Positions 11,701-22,754 of a DNA stretch of 64,000 nt are shown here, piece after piece. The DNA comes from Hygrocybe punicea. Lineage: Eukaryota; Basidiomycota; Agaricomycetes; Agaricales; Hygrophoraceae. The position numbers and the translations under genes were made by a program. The stretch covers positions 3,968,001 to 4,032,000 of the forward strand of contig OY744473.1 of the NCBI GenBank assembly GCA_963556145.1. Reading direction: 5' to 3'. Numbering within the stretch: the first letter of the stretch is position 1; each line of letters starts with the position of its first letter. Under the pieces are notes generated by a model. It was not told the origin of the DNA. It was given only the letters and a program-made list of their open reading frames with translations, and made no database searches.

Positions 11701-13410
11701 CCCCCAACCTTGATCACCCATCTCCCACTCCCCCAGCCTCCAGCACCCTCGAACGACCTCATGCAACCATGATCCACGTCACGCAACACCACATCCCATC
11801 GCATCCACGCATGTCATCTGCCTCCATTTCCCAACATCGCCCTATGCCATACTGCCACACCGGACATACCCGCTGACCCAGGAGACCCGTTATCACACCT
11901 GACCATCTGTTCTCAACCAATCCGCCATATCGGGCTTCCAGTTCCAGATCCACAACCTGCATCACAACACCCGACTATGAACCCGGATGCGTTCCCAACA
12001 CCCAACTGCAAACCAGCAGCATCCAGTTCCAGTTCCAGCTCAATTCGAGCAGCGGTGCTTGATTCAAGCATCTGGTTCTGGTTCTGGTTTCACAACTCAT
12101 ACCTGCCACCTTCACACCCCCATACTCACTCAACCTGACCCTACGAAAACCCCATCACCATCCATCGGCATAAGAATTAAATAAATAGATACATCAAATA
12201 AAAAGAAAGAAAGATATAAGAAAGAAAATGAAAAGATAAAAAAGAGATAGACTTGTCCCTGCAACCATTCTCGACACACCTGGCACCCATATTATCCACC
12301 CGACACACCTGCTTATGAACCCACCGCACCCAACATACCTGCTCCCACACCCGATGCACCACTACACTCATTCCCCATGTACCTGACACATCCACCTATG
12401 CACCCACATTTGACCCATTAACATTTTGCTCCATTGTTGCAGATCCACGACCATCATTCCCCGCTCCCCATGAGTAACCCGACCTGCCACCGTTTCGCCC
12501 CAGACACAATGTTCCCTGTCTCGGTTTCGAATCCTATCCAACCTTTATTTTTTCAGCTCCATGGGGGAGAATGCTTCCCCATGGGTCCAAGCCAGTGCTG
12601 AACCACCTAGTATGAGGCTGATATCACATCCGTTGATTATCGCCCCCATATGAGTATCGACATATTGAACCTCCACCATCATCTATCAAACCTCCATTGT
12701 CATCCATCAAACCTCCGTCATATCGTATCAAACCTCCGTTGTCATCATATCATATCGAACCTCTGCCATCATCATATCATGTTTACCATCATCATCATAT
12801 CTCTATGCCCATGTCACTAAGCTTGTTTTATGCTTTCCGCAGCCTATACACTGTTTCCGCCACCCGTTTACACAGCCACCGAAGCCACTGACCCTAACTC
12901 AACCCACCTACATTGTCTTTGTCATCTGCTTTCGTTTTATTTCGTTTCCACTCATGCCTTACTCGTCTCCGTCACCCACCCCCAATCCCATGTCACATTT
13001 GATTTTATCCCGACTTCATTTCTATTGCTTCCTTTCTTTCTGATCCCCGACATTTATTTATCTCATCTATTTTGCGTTTCCACTCTCTATTTGTCCTGTT
13101 TTTGTAGCTTTCCATCTCTTCTTTCATTTCCGCTCAGTTCCCTTTTCCTCCAGTTCTATATACTTTGTTTCCTTTTGCTTGACACCATCTTCACCCGGTT
13201 TTGTTCTCTACTCCCCGCTCTCAGCCTCCCACCATCCATCAATTTCCACTAGTCACCATCCACTGTCCCTGTTTGCGTCATCCATGACCCGCCTTGTCCT
13301 GTCAAACCTGATTTCACAACCACCACGTTGGCCTTATCTCACATGTCGAAGTCCCGAGTCCACATAGTATTGACCAAGGATGGTCTTTATTTAAAGTACC
13401 CTGGAGATGT

Positions 13411-14631
13411 TAGTGTTGCCGAAGTTCAGTTCGGTCCGGTTCCGACCCTTTTTGGCGGAACTGCGACCTGAACTTTGGGTCCGGTTTGGCGCATGGCCAA
13501 ACCTGGACCCGGACGGCATTGAACCGTTTCTCCGCGTTCGGTCTGGGTTCAGACGCGGTCTGAACCCCGGACTGAGGTGGGCTCACCCCATGAGCTCTGT
13601 TCTCCTCGCGAATGGCAGGCACGTATCAATCGATACGGCGCTACACTTCGCGAGGTAGTTGGGCTGCGGGGGAGCCATCCGGCGCTGCTGCTGCCGCCGC
13701 TGTCACTGCTGCCGTTGCTGCCGCTGCCGGCGCTGCTGCTGCTGCCGTTGCTGCCGCTGCCGGCGCTGCTGCTGCTGCCGTTGCTGCCGCTGCCGGCGCT
13801 GCTGCTGCTGCCGTTGCTGCCGCTGCCGGCGCTGCTGCTGCTGCCGTCGCCGTTGCTGCTGCCACTGCTGCTGCTGCTGTCGTGGCCGTTGCTGCTGCCG
13901 CCGTTGCTGCTGTTGCTGTTGCTGCTGCTGCCGGCATTGCTGCTGCTGCTGGCCGTCATAGTTGTGGTTGCCGTTGTTGTTGCCGCCGCTGGTGGTGATG
14001 TTGGATGGCTTTGGCTGTTGCTGCTGCCGCTGCTGCTGCTGCTGCTGCCGTTGCTGCCGGCGCTGCTGCTTCCGCTGTTGCTGCTGCTGCTGGCCGTTGC
14101 AGTTGTCGTTGCCTGGTTGCCATTGCCATTGCCGTTGCCGTTGCCGCCGCTGGTGGTGGTGGTGGTGTTGTGGCTGCCCTGCATCCGTTGGCATTGCGTT
14201 GGCGTTGGCATCCATCTTGTGCCAATGTGGTTGCGATGTGGTCGCAGTCGAGTTGCCTGCCGCAAATAACATTAGTAAAGTTAAGAAAAAAATGGAAACT
14301 TACCTTTGAACACAACACAATTTGTGTTGTGTTCAACCCGCGTTGAAGTTGCTGTGTTGCGTGAAAGGTCACGGCCGGTCACATGATGCCGTTTAACACG
14401 AAATAGTAAGTAAAGAAATACGAAAAACAAATGAATTCAATACCTTAAAAATATCCGCGTTCGCGGTTTGAACGCGGTTTGGAGCCGTTCAGGAAATCTG
14501 GCAGGCCTCGAAACCCGGAACTGAACCCGCAGTCCGGTTCAGCACTTGGCTGAACTTAGACCGAACTTAGGGTTCGGTTCGGGGTTTGAACCGGGTTCGG
14601 CTAGGTTCGGAACCGAACTACGGCAACACTA
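13411..14631. mobile_element. Non-autonomous hAT element, triplet-rich family, copy 1
   Basis: Ends read TAGTGTTGCCG and CGGCAACACTA, and both flanks carry the 8-bp duplication GGAGATGT (13403-13410 and 14632-14639), diagnostic of hAT. Subterminal regions are packed with GGTTC/GAACC blocks. The interior is a long GCT/GCC-type triplet tract. The element sits at the internal/LTR junction of the old LTR-element copy. No transposase is encoded. Confidence 0.9.
13685..14170. repeat. GCN/CTG triplet tract with a tandem 54-bp-scale pattern (hAT copy 1)
   Basis: Nearly 500 bp consist of CTG/GCT/GCC/GTT-type triplets, including repeated blocks of CTGCTGCTGCCGTTGCTGCC around 13735-13850. Because of this, all frames are open and translate as poly-Ala, poly-Leu, poly-Gln, poly-Ser or Cys-Arg runs; none is a credible gene. 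Confidence 0.85.
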
Positions 14632-14636
14632 GGAGA

Positions 14637-15461
14637 TGTAGAGACTGAACGTCCCTCTGAGTCTGTATCATCGATATATTACGAATCTGGACGAACCCGA
14701 CACCTCCAAACAACTCCCATTCCAACCCGACGTATGCCACTTTGTCATGGCCGCTTTCGGACCAAATCTGGCAGCCTCATAAGCCCCAGAGTTCCAATTA
14801 TAGGAGACAGATCTCATCAGACTCGATTCTCGACTTCGGACTTGCCTTACATACCCATCCCCTCGTCCTTTCAGAGATATGTAGGACATTTTACATCTTT
14901 TCATGGATATTCATTTTTCCCTCCATTTTCCTGCCTTCATTGCATCACAACACCCCTCTTTACAACCCCATTCCAACTTCTCTTTGTAGTTTTCCATTGG
15001 CCGAAATAGACATGTCCGAAAGTAGACTACTCACTCATGTACTATAAAAACGGTCCCCAACGACCATACAAAAAGAGATACCCTTAGTCCCCATTTCCAT
15101 ATAGTCAGAATCATGTTCTAATTCCTTTGAATGCTTGTCCTCATGAACCCTTAGACTTTTATAGTTCACTTCATTGTCTTTATTATTGTTCCATTATTCG
15201 TTTATCATTTCCAATCCAACCTGACCTGACCCGCCATACCCGACATCATCAGCATCATCAGGTTCATCGTTATTTATCCATTTTCAGTCTGTTCATCACT
15301 GGGTTTGTTATTATTTGTCCAGTTTTACATGGCAGCTTTATTTTTACTTCCATTTCCACTTCATTTATTATCCCTGACACTGATTATCCACTGTCACTTC
15401 TATGCTGACATCCCTAGGTTAGGATCTTATCTTCCGAAGCCACCCCGAAGCCACATCTACA
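14637..15461 (+). repeat. 3' LTR of the old LTR-element copy
   Basis: Begins TGTAGAGACTGAACGTCCC and ends CCACATCTACA, matching the reverse complement of the 972-bp LTRs at 15571 and 20368 but about 150 bp shorter and diverged. It keeps the CTATAAAAAC promoter-like block near 15045. Confidence 0.8.
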
Positions 15462-15570
15462 GTGCTTTAGTTGTAAAAATCAATCATTCTCACTCAATCT
15501 ATGTCTCTTCTCATTGTGTTCTCTCAGCTATCGCAACATAAGTCATAGCACAGAATCTCCATCTTGTCAC

Positions 15571-16542
15571 TGTAGATGCGGGTTCTTGGTGGCTTCGGAA
15601 CTATATAAAGAAATAATATAAAGATCCTAACCTGTGGGTGTCAGCGTAGAAGTGACTGGATAATTCAGTGTCGGGAATAGTAGTAAAAGGAAGTGAAAGT
15701 GAAATAAAAGTAAAGCCGCCGCATAAACGGGACTAATAACGACGAATCCGGCGATGAACGGAGTGAAAATGGATAAATGATGATGAACCCGACGATGAAC
15801 GGAGTGAAAACGGACTAATAACGATGAACCCGATGGTGAACGGACTGAAAACGAATGAACCCGACGATGCCGACGATGTCGGGTACGACGGGTCGGGTCG
15901 GGTCGGGTCGGAAACAATGAATGAATATACGGGAACAATGAGGAAGACAACGAAGTAAACTATAAAAAGGCTAAGGAACTACGTGGACGAGCATTTGAAG
16001 GGATCTAAACGATTCTGACTATGAGGGAAACGGGGACTAAGGGTATCTTTTTTTTGTACGGTCGTCGGGGACCGTTTTTATAGTACAGGAAACAGTAATC
16101 TACTTTCGGACGTGTCTACTTCGGCCGATGGTAAGCTACAAAGAAAGGTTGGAATGGGGATGTGGAAAGGGGGGTTGCAAAGCAACGAAGACAGGAAATG
16201 GAGGGGAAAACGAATATGCAAGGAAAAGATCTAGAAAGTCCTACATATCTCCGAAAGGACGATGGGATGCATAAATAAAGTAAATCCGAAGTCGGGGATT
16301 GAGTCCGAAGAGATCCATCTCCTGGAATTGGAACTCCGAGGCGTTTGAGGCTGCCGGATTTGGTCTGAGAGCGGCTGTGACGAAGCGGCATACGTCGGGT
16401 TATGTCGGTCACGTCGGGTCACGTCACGTCGGGTTACGTCGGGTTACGTCGGGTTCGAATGTAAGTCGAATGGCGGCATCGGGTTGGTCCAGATTCGTGA
16501 TATATCGATGATACGGACTCAGAGGGACGTCAACCCTCTACA
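15571..16542 (-). repeat. 3' LTR of the young non-autonomous element
   Basis: 972 bp, same length and reading as 20368-21339. It contains a GGGTC repeat near 15890-15912, a CGTCGGGT repeat near 16395-16455, and a TATA-like block at 16074-16083. Confidence 0.92.
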
Positions 16543-17102
16543 TCTCCAGGGTACTTTAAATAAAGACCATCCCTGGTCTATACTACGTGGACTCAGGACT
16601 CGGATGCGTGAGATGAGGCCGACGTGGTGGTCGCGGAATTGGGTTCGACGGGACGAGGTGGGTTGTGGACAATGCGAAGGGGGAGAGCGGGTGGTGACTA
16701 GTGGAGAGTCGGAGGGCGGAGAACAAAGGCGGGTGATGCCGGTGTCCGGAAATACATAGAAAAGAAACTATAGTGACAATATAACCAAGCGGAAATGAAG
16801 GAAACAGCGGAAAGCTATAAGGGTGGGACAAATATGCAGCGGAAATGCAAAATAGATAAAAGGGAATAAATGCCGGTGATCGGAAAGGAAGGGACGCGAT
16901 AGAAATCAAGTTGGGATAAAACTAAACGTGACATAGGATTGGGGGCGGGTGACGGAGACGAGTAAGGCAGGAGCGGAAATGAAATAAAACACAAGCGGAT
17001 GACAAAGACAATCTAGGCGGGTCGAGTTAGGGTCGGCGGCTTTGGTGGCTGTGTCAACGGGTGGCGGAAACGGTGGCGTAGGGGTAGACATGATATGACG
17101 AC

Positions 17103-17330
17103 GGTGGTTGTTCAATACGATATGACGAAAACGGAGGTTCGATAGACGACGACGGAAGTTCGATATACGATGGCGGAGGTTCGATATACGATGGCGGAGG
17201 TTCGATAGACGATATGACAAAAACGGAGGTTCGATGGACGACGACGGAGGTTCAATATACGATGGCGGAGGTTCGATAGACGGCGGCGGAGGTTCGATAG
17301 ACGATGGCGGAGGTTCGATATGTCAATACT
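17103..17330. repeat. About 20-bp tandem repeats (GGAGGTTCGATA family)
   Basis: The unit GGCGGAGGTTCGATAGACGA and close variants repeat about ten times. The old copy has the equivalent at 12663-12790 on the other strand with CpG lost (AACCTCC...CATCAT). It lies in the 3' untranslated-looking part of the element. Confidence 0.75.
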
Positions 17331-18348
17331 AATATGGGGGCGATAATCAACGGATGTGAAATCAGCCTCATACTAGGCGGTTCAGCACCGGCTTGGACCC
17401 GTGGGGAAGCATTCTCCCCCATGGAACTGAAATATAAAGTCGGGTGGGTCGGGAATCGAAGCCGAGACAGGGAACATTGTGTCTGGGTCGAAATGGTGGC
17501 GGAAACGGTGGGTCATGGAAAGCGGAGAACGATGTCAACGGGTGGAATGCGGGTGCGTGGGGAATGAGTGAAGTGGTGCGTCGGGTTCGTAAGCGGGTGC
17601 GGCGGGTTCGTAAACGGGTTCGCTGGGTGCAACGGATTCGTAAGCGGGTGTGTCGGGTGGATTATGCGGGTGCCGGGTGTGTCGGGAATGAGTTATTTCT
17701 TTTATCTTTCTTCTTAACTCTGATCTTTTTCTTTCTTTTTCTTTATTTAATCTATCTATGTATATAATTCTTATGCCGATGGACGGTGATGGGGTTTTCG
17801 TAGGGTCGGGTTCGGTGGGTACGGGAGTGAAATGTGGCGGGTACGGGTCGTGAAACCGGAACCGGAACCAGATGCTCGAATTGAGCCGGAACCGGAACCG
17901 GATGCCGCGGAATCGTAGGGAACGTGTCCGGGTTCGTAGTCGGGTGCTGTGATGCAGGTCGCGGATCCGGAACCGGAACCTGGTGTAGCGGGTAGGTTGA
18001 AAACGAGTTGTCGGGTGTGGCGGTATGGCATAGGGCGACGTAGGGAGACGGGGGCGGACGACGTGAGCGGATAAGACGGAACGTGGTTGCGAGGCGTGGA
18101 TCATGGTTGCGTGGGGTTGTTCGAAGCTGCGGGTTGTCGAGGGAAGCGGGTAGCGGGTGGTCGAGGTTGGCGGTACGGGATAGGGCGATGTTGGGAAACG
18201 GAGGCGGATGACGTGGGCGGATTGGGGTGATACGGGAGGCGTCTTCGTGATGCTTTCGTGGCGGATAGTTGCGTGGGGATTTGACAATGGTCCGTCGGGT
18301 CGTGGAACGGGTTTGGGCGGCCGGTGGTCACGGTTTCGCGGGTGCAAC

Positions 18349-20136
18349 TCAACGGGGGCATCGTTTTGGGCTTGCGAATGGACTTTGAGGGGCGTCGTGG
18401 GGCTGGCCGAGGGCGTAGGTGGTCGAAGGGGAGTGGACGAGGACGGGGACGGCTGGGGGTCGAGAGTGGTAGTCGACGGTGGGTGACGTGGCCGCTCGCG
18501 TGGGACGAAGAGGGTCGGGGGCTGACTCGTTTGGGACAGATGAGGGCCATGCCGAGGTGCGGGGGCGTAAACGTGGGTGTGTGGACGGTTGTACGCGGTG
18601 GTCGCTGGTGCTGGGTCTGGGAACGCGGGGGGTACGAGGTGTGGTGACGTGGCGCAGCGTTGATGGCTCGAGGGCAGTGGGGACGGCTTGTACGGCGTCA
18701 CGACGGACGATGTGTGGCCCTGGGATGCGGTACGAGGCAGCGGTGGGTCCGACGAGGGCGTGAGCGGCCGGAGATGTCGACTTTGGCTGGGGCACGAAGC
18801 CGGTGACGTGGCATGGCGTTGGGGGCTCGAATATAACGGGGACAGCTTGTACGGGTTTGCGGGGGCGATGTAGGGTGCTGGGATGTGATACGAGCCGCCG
18901 GTGGGTCCTACGAAGGCGTGAGCGGCCAAGGAGGTCGTATAGGCGGGTGCATGGGGCAAGGTGACGTGGCACGCGTGTGGGACATCGACGACGGCGAGGA
19001 GGACCCATGAGGGCTCGCAACTGGTGTCGTGGGGTCGTAGGAAGCGGTGCGAGGCGACGGGGAGGTCCAACGAGGGCGTGAGCGGCCGGAGATGTCGAGT
19101 AAGCTGGGTCGCGAGGCAGGGTGACGTGGGACGGCGTGGGGGATCGATAGCGAGGAAGACGGCATTTGATGGCTCGCAACTGGCGTCGTGGGGTCGTAGG
19201 AAGCGAGGCGAGGCGACGAGGAGGTCCAACGAGGACGTGAGCGGCCGGGGATGTCAAGTACGCGGGCGTATAAAGTGGTTTGGCGTGGCATGGCGTTGGG
19301 GACTCGATAACGGCGAAGACGGCTCGTGAGTGCTCGCGAAGGGCGCTGTGGGGACCCGGAAAGCCATACGAGGCTGCGTGGGGGGTAGCAACGAGGGCGT
19401 GAGCGGCCGGGGATGTCGAATAGGCGGGTGCATGAGCTGGGATGACGTGGCGACGCGTTGGGGACTCGATAATGGCGGAGACGGCTCGTGAGGGCTCGTG
19501 AAGGGCGATGTGGGACTCTGGGAAGCGGTGCGAGGCGACGGGGTGTCCAACGAAGGCGTGAGCGGCCGGAGATGTCGACTTGGCTGGGGCACGAAGCCGG
19601 GTGACGTGGCACGGTGTGGGGCATCGATAACGGCGAAGATGGCTTGTGAGGCTCGCGAATGGCGTCGTGGGGCTGTAGCTCAGTGTTGAGGGCTCGAACG
19701 CGGGGGCTGCTCGCATGAACTCGTGAAGGGCGCTGACGTGGTTTTGCTGGTAACTTCGTGGGCTCAGACGATGGGGGGGTCTGTAAGGGCTTGTCCGGTG
19801 ACAAGTGCGAGTTCGTAGACGCGAGCGGCTGGGGGTACACAGGCTAAACCCGTTGCACGGAGATCCGTCTGTTCCAAGTTGTGAGTGACGCGTGAGTGCC
19901 GTTGGGCGAGTCGATGTTTTGGGGCTTTCCGGTCGCGGTTTTTCGACGGGTATCGGTGGGGATTGGGATTCCGAGCGTGTTGGAGGTCTATAAACGATTG
20001 TGGACGGTGGATGTGACGAAGTTCGAGTCGAAAACGAGAGTGTTGGATCGTGGCTGTGCAAGTTTCCTAAAGCGGTAAACGGCCGTTGGGTCGGCCGCGC
20101 AAGAGCGGGTTCGAAGTTGTACGTGATACTAGACAA
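18349..20136 (-). CDS. Long Pro/Ser/Arg-rich open frame of the non-autonomous LTR element
   Basis: A 595-codon frame starts about 230 bp downstream of the primer-binding site, where gag would be expected. The frame has no ATG near its 5' end, so the true start (possibly after splicing) is unknown. Its composition is rich in Pro, Ser, Arg, Thr and His, and its central part is built from about 53-residue repeats of the form STSPAAHALVGPPRRLAxLP. No zinc knuckle, protease or capsid-like motif is visible. Two other frames on the same strand (18908-19840 and 17535-19229) are also open through the repeats, so the genuine frame is not certain. It may be a gag-like structural protein or simply not be translated. 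Confidence 0.4.
   Translation of the reverse strand: MSSITYNFEPALARPTQRPFTALGNLHSHDPTLSFSTRTSSHPPSTIVYRPPTRSESQSPPIPVEKPRPESPKTSTRPTALTRHSQLGTDGSPCNGFSLCTPSRSRLRTRTCHRTSPYRPPHRLSPRSYQQNHVSALHEFMRAAPAFEPSTLSYSPTTPFASLTSHLRRYRCPTPCHVTRLRAPAKSTSPAAHAFVGHPVASHRFPESHIALHEPSRAVSAIIESPTRRHVIPAHAPAYSTSPAAHALVATPHAASYGFPGPHSALREHSRAVFAVIESPTPCHAKPLYTPAYLTSPAAHVLVGPPRRLASLPTTPRRQLRAIKCRLPRYRSPTPSHVTLPRDPAYSTSPAAHALVGPPRRLAPLPTTPRHQLRALMGPPRRRRCPTRVPRHLAPCTRLYDLLGRSRLRRTHRRLVSHPSTLHRPRKPVQAVPVIFEPPTPCHVTGFVPQPKSTSPAAHALVGPTAASYRIPGPHIVRRDAVQAVPTALEPSTLRHVTTPRTPRVPRPSTSDHRVQPSTHPRLRPRTSAWPSSVPNESAPDPLRPTRAATSPTVDYHSRPPAVPVLVHSPSTTYALGQPHDAPQSPFASPKRCPR
18760..19716 (-). repeat. Six tandem units of about 159 bp (53 codons)
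   Basis: Read on the plus strand, units begin GTGAGCGGCC at 18760, 18918, 19078, 19237, 19399 and 19558, spaced 158-162 bp. Each carries GATGTCGA and GACGTGGCxxGGCGT blocks. The period near 3 x 53 keeps a reading frame, so the repeat behaves like a coding one. Confidence 0.85.
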
Positions 20137-20348
20137 TCGTAGTCGTTAAAGAAGAGAAAATATTATGAGAATCAAACCCAAATGATAGTGTGGCAGTTGG
20201 CGATTGGATTGTCGAGGCATCGGATGTCGGATGTAAAGAGGTCGGGTAACGGGAGTCGGATGTGTAGAGTGCTGCAGCAAGGGTTATTTCGAGATGACGA
20301 AAGGAAAGTGTAGGGTTATGGAATGAATGAATGATGACACTGAATTAT

Positions 20349-20365
20349 CCTCGCGGTGGGCTCCA
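20349..20365 (-). other. Primer-binding site of the young LTR element
   Basis: Minus-strand sequence TGGAGCCCACCGCGAGG, two bases inside the 5' LTR. It starts with TGG, complementary to a tRNA CCA end, and is identical to the site at 49516-49532 in the Gypsy element. I did not assign the tRNA. Confidence 0.75.
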
Positions 20366-20367
20366 GA

Positions 20368-21339
20368 TGTAGATGCGGGTTCTTGGTGGCTTCGGAACTA
20401 TATAAAGAAATAATATAAAGATCCTAACCTGTGGGTGTCAGCGTAGAAGTGACTGGATAATTCAGTGTCGGGAATAGTAGTAAAAGGAAGTGAAAGTGAA
20501 ATAAAAGTAAAGCCGCCGCATAAACGGGACTAATAACGACGAATCCGGCGATGAACGGAGTGAAAATGGATAAATGATGATGAACCCGACGATGAACGGA
20601 GTGAAAACGGACTAATAACGATGAACCCGATGGTGAACGGACTGAAAACGAATGAACCCGACGATGCCGACGATGTCGGGTACGACGGGTCGGGTCGGGT
20701 CGGGTCGGAAACAATGAATGAATATACGGGAACAATGAGGAAGACAACGAAGTAAACTATAAAAAGGCTAAGGAACTACGTGGACGAGCATTTGAAGGGA
20801 TCTAAACGATTCTGACTATGAGGGAAACGGGGACTAAGGGTATCTTTTTTTTGTACGGTCGTCGGGGACCGTTTTTATAGTACAGGAAACAGTAATCTAC
20901 TTTCGGACGTGTCTACTTCGGCCGATGGTAAGCTACAAAGAAAGGTTGGAATGGGGATGTGGAAAGGGGGGTTGCAAAGCAACGAAGACAGGAAATGGAG
21001 GGGAAAACGAATATGCAAGGAAAAGATCTAGAAAGTCCTACATATCTCCGAAAGGACGATGGGATGCATAAATAAAGTAAATCCGAAGTCGGGGATTGAG
21101 TCCGAAGAGATCCATCTCCTGGAATTGGAACTCCGAGGCGTTTGAGGCTGCCGGATTTGGTCTGAGAGCGGCTGTGACGAAGCGGCATACGTCGGGTTAT
21201 GTCGGTCACGTCGGGTCACGTCACGTCGGGTTACGTCGGGTTACGTCGGGTTCGAATGTAAGTCGAATGGCGGCATCGGGTTGGTCCAGATTCGTGATAT
21301 ATCGATGATACGGACTCAGAGGGACGTCAACCCTCTACA
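20368..21339 (-). repeat. 5' LTR of the young non-autonomous element
   Basis: 972 bp, paired with 15571-16542. It should contain the promoter because the primer-binding site lies next to it. Confidence 0.92.
20871..20880 (-). promoter_or_regulatory. TATA-like box in the 5' LTR
   Basis: Minus-strand CTATAAAAAC, at the same place in the other LTR (16074-16083), in the old LTR (near 15045) and, as CTATAAAAAAA, in the solo LTR (near 54418). Conservation in the otherwise decayed copies supports a promoter role. Confidence 0.45.
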
Positions 21340-21742
21340 TCACATCAACACTGTGTACTGCACTGTCACCTAGGACACCCAGCTAAGCCTTCCAATCCTT
21401 GTTTATTATTGTGTTGTGACATTGCATTGCCTTGAATTTCTCTGTGTTTGTTTATTTGATTGCATGTTTCATCGCGCTTTATTGCATTACCATTGGGAGT
21501 GTCCCAAGTCCCATTTGCACCTTTGCAATGTTTTCCTCTTTTATTGTCTCTTCCTCCAGGGTCATAGATGTAGAAACCATATCATCATGCCCACTGGTAC
21601 ATGATTCATTGTCCTTTCAACATGTTTTTTCCAATCATCCCCATTCAATCCTTTCTTATCCCTTTTTCTCACCTATCTTCATCTTTTAGCCCCATAGCAT
21701 TCAAAATGCATTTATGTACTTTTTTCTATAAAATACCCAGGC
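21340..21742. other. Gene-free, T-rich stretch
   Basis: No credible coding frame. A CTATAAAATACCC block at 21726-21738 looks promoter-like but sits directly beside a hAT insertion, and no gene follows clearly. Confidence 0.35.
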
Positions 21743-22070
21743 TAGTGTTGCCGAAATCTGGTTTGGTCTGGTTTTTGGCCTTTTTGGCTGAACTCAAAAC
21801 TGGACCCTCAGTTCAGTTTCTGCTGAACTGGAACCAGAACCATGTGGGACCATTCCGTGCAGTTCGGTCTGCATCTGGACATGGTTTGGACTGCGAACCG
21901 TCCTCCTCCACCCTCAAATTTCCTTGCAAGCCACAGTGCCACGTCAATTGACGTGGGCCTGGGGTTGCGAGGAGTTGGAAGGGGTGGGGAGGAAGGGGGG
22001 ACCTTCGTTTGGTTGTGTCACTGCTGTTGCTGCATTGGTGCTGCATCGCTGCCAGCACTGTTGTTGCTGC

Positions 22071-22114
<44 letters not shown>

Positions 22115-22746
22115 TTGGTGCAGCCATTGTTGGTGCCACCATTTTCGTTGCAGCCGTGGCTGCTGCCACTGCTGCTGGGGTTGCCATGGGGCTGCTGCCA
22201 TGTCCACACTCACGGGCATCATGGAGCTGTGGGGGGTAAGTATAGATAACCAATGAAATATAATAAAGACAACGTACCTTAGCAGCGGGGGAGGCTGCAC
22301 CACTCCCTGCTGCATCCTTTTGTCGCTACCATCCGTGGTTCCCATCGTGGGCATTGGCGTGGTTTTGGCATGGGTGCAGGCAGGTGTGGGTGTGGGTGTG
22401 GGCCATGGGGGGCTTCTTTGTGTAAGAAAATGTCAGTAAAGTATAAAATAAACTAATTACTTACCAGTGTTGCTGTTATTGTTCATTGCTGTTGTTGAGT
22501 CAAATCTGCATGAATTCATGTGTATGTTTAATGTCACATGACCCAAGTTCTCACGAGTTCATACCCAAAAATTAATACACAAATTGAATATTTCAGTATC
22601 TACGTACAAATGAGTTCACGGTTTGGACCCTGCACCAGACCTGCGGTTCAGTTCAGCCAAAGTGCTGAATTTAGACTGAACTTAGGGTTCAGTTCAGGGT
22701 TTGAACCGGGTTCAGATCGGTTCCGAACTGGGCTATGGCAACACTA
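21743..22746. mobile_element. Non-autonomous hAT element, triplet-rich family, copy 2
   Basis: Ends TAGTGTTGCCGAAAT and ATGGCAACACTA with near-perfect 8-bp duplication ACCCAGGC / ATCCAGGC (21735-21742 and 22747-22754). Shares the GAACC/GGTTC subterminal blocks and a shorter triplet tract. No transposase. Confidence 0.88.
22020..22200. repeat. CTG triplet tract (hAT copy 2)
   Basis: Mostly CTG/TTG triplets, with the purest run at about 22058-22113. Open in every frame; not a gene. Confidence 0.85.
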
Positions 22747-22754
22747 ATCCAGGC

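Larger units (their letters stand above)
10244..15461 (+). mobile_element. Old, truncated copy of the non-autonomous LTR element, plus orientation
   Basis: From about 11.2 kb this stretch is homologous to the reverse complement of the young element at 15571-21339. Shared blocks include the repeat units at 11.2-11.7 kb, the block around 12540-12690 that matches 17300-17440 reversed, and a 3' LTR (14637-15461). The left boundary is approximate and no 5' LTR is visible. Compared with the young copy it is depleted in CpG, with TG or CA where the young copy has CG, and its frames are broken. A non-autonomous hAT (13411-14631) has inserted exactly at the junction of internal region and 3' LTR. Confidence 0.7.
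15571..21339 (-). mobile_element. Young non-autonomous LTR retrotransposon, complete
   Basis: Two 972-bp LTRs (15571-16542 and 20368-21339), bounded by TGTAGA...TCTACA, flank a 3.8-kb interior. They differ nowhere that I noticed and keep the same length. The 4-bp duplication TCAC lies at 15567-15570 and 21340-21343. The primer-binding site at 20349-20365 shows that the element runs on the minus strand. No protease, reverse transcriptase, RNase H or integrase motif is present, so replication must use enzymes from elsewhere. The primer-binding site is the same 17 bases as in the autonomous Gypsy element at 35891-50944. High CpG content and matching LTRs point to a recent insertion. Confidence 0.88.

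Noticed and set aside
10245..11876. Several overlapping Pro/His/Ser-rich frames on the plus strand
   Set aside because: They are decayed remains of the LTR element's repeat-rich region; frames change repeatedly and match the young copy only piecewise.
13549..14372. Long open frames on both strands rich in Ala, Leu, Gln, Ser or Cys/Arg
   Set aside because: They arise from the triplet repeats of hAT copy 1, which keep every frame open. No motif, start context or splice signal supports a gene. The same holds for 21813-22354, 25283-26024, 35365-35876 and 59592-60651.
15627..16412. Open frames of about 100 codons inside the 972-bp LTRs
   Set aside because: They recur exactly in both LTRs, lie in regulatory sequence and include the TATA-like block; they are not credible genes.
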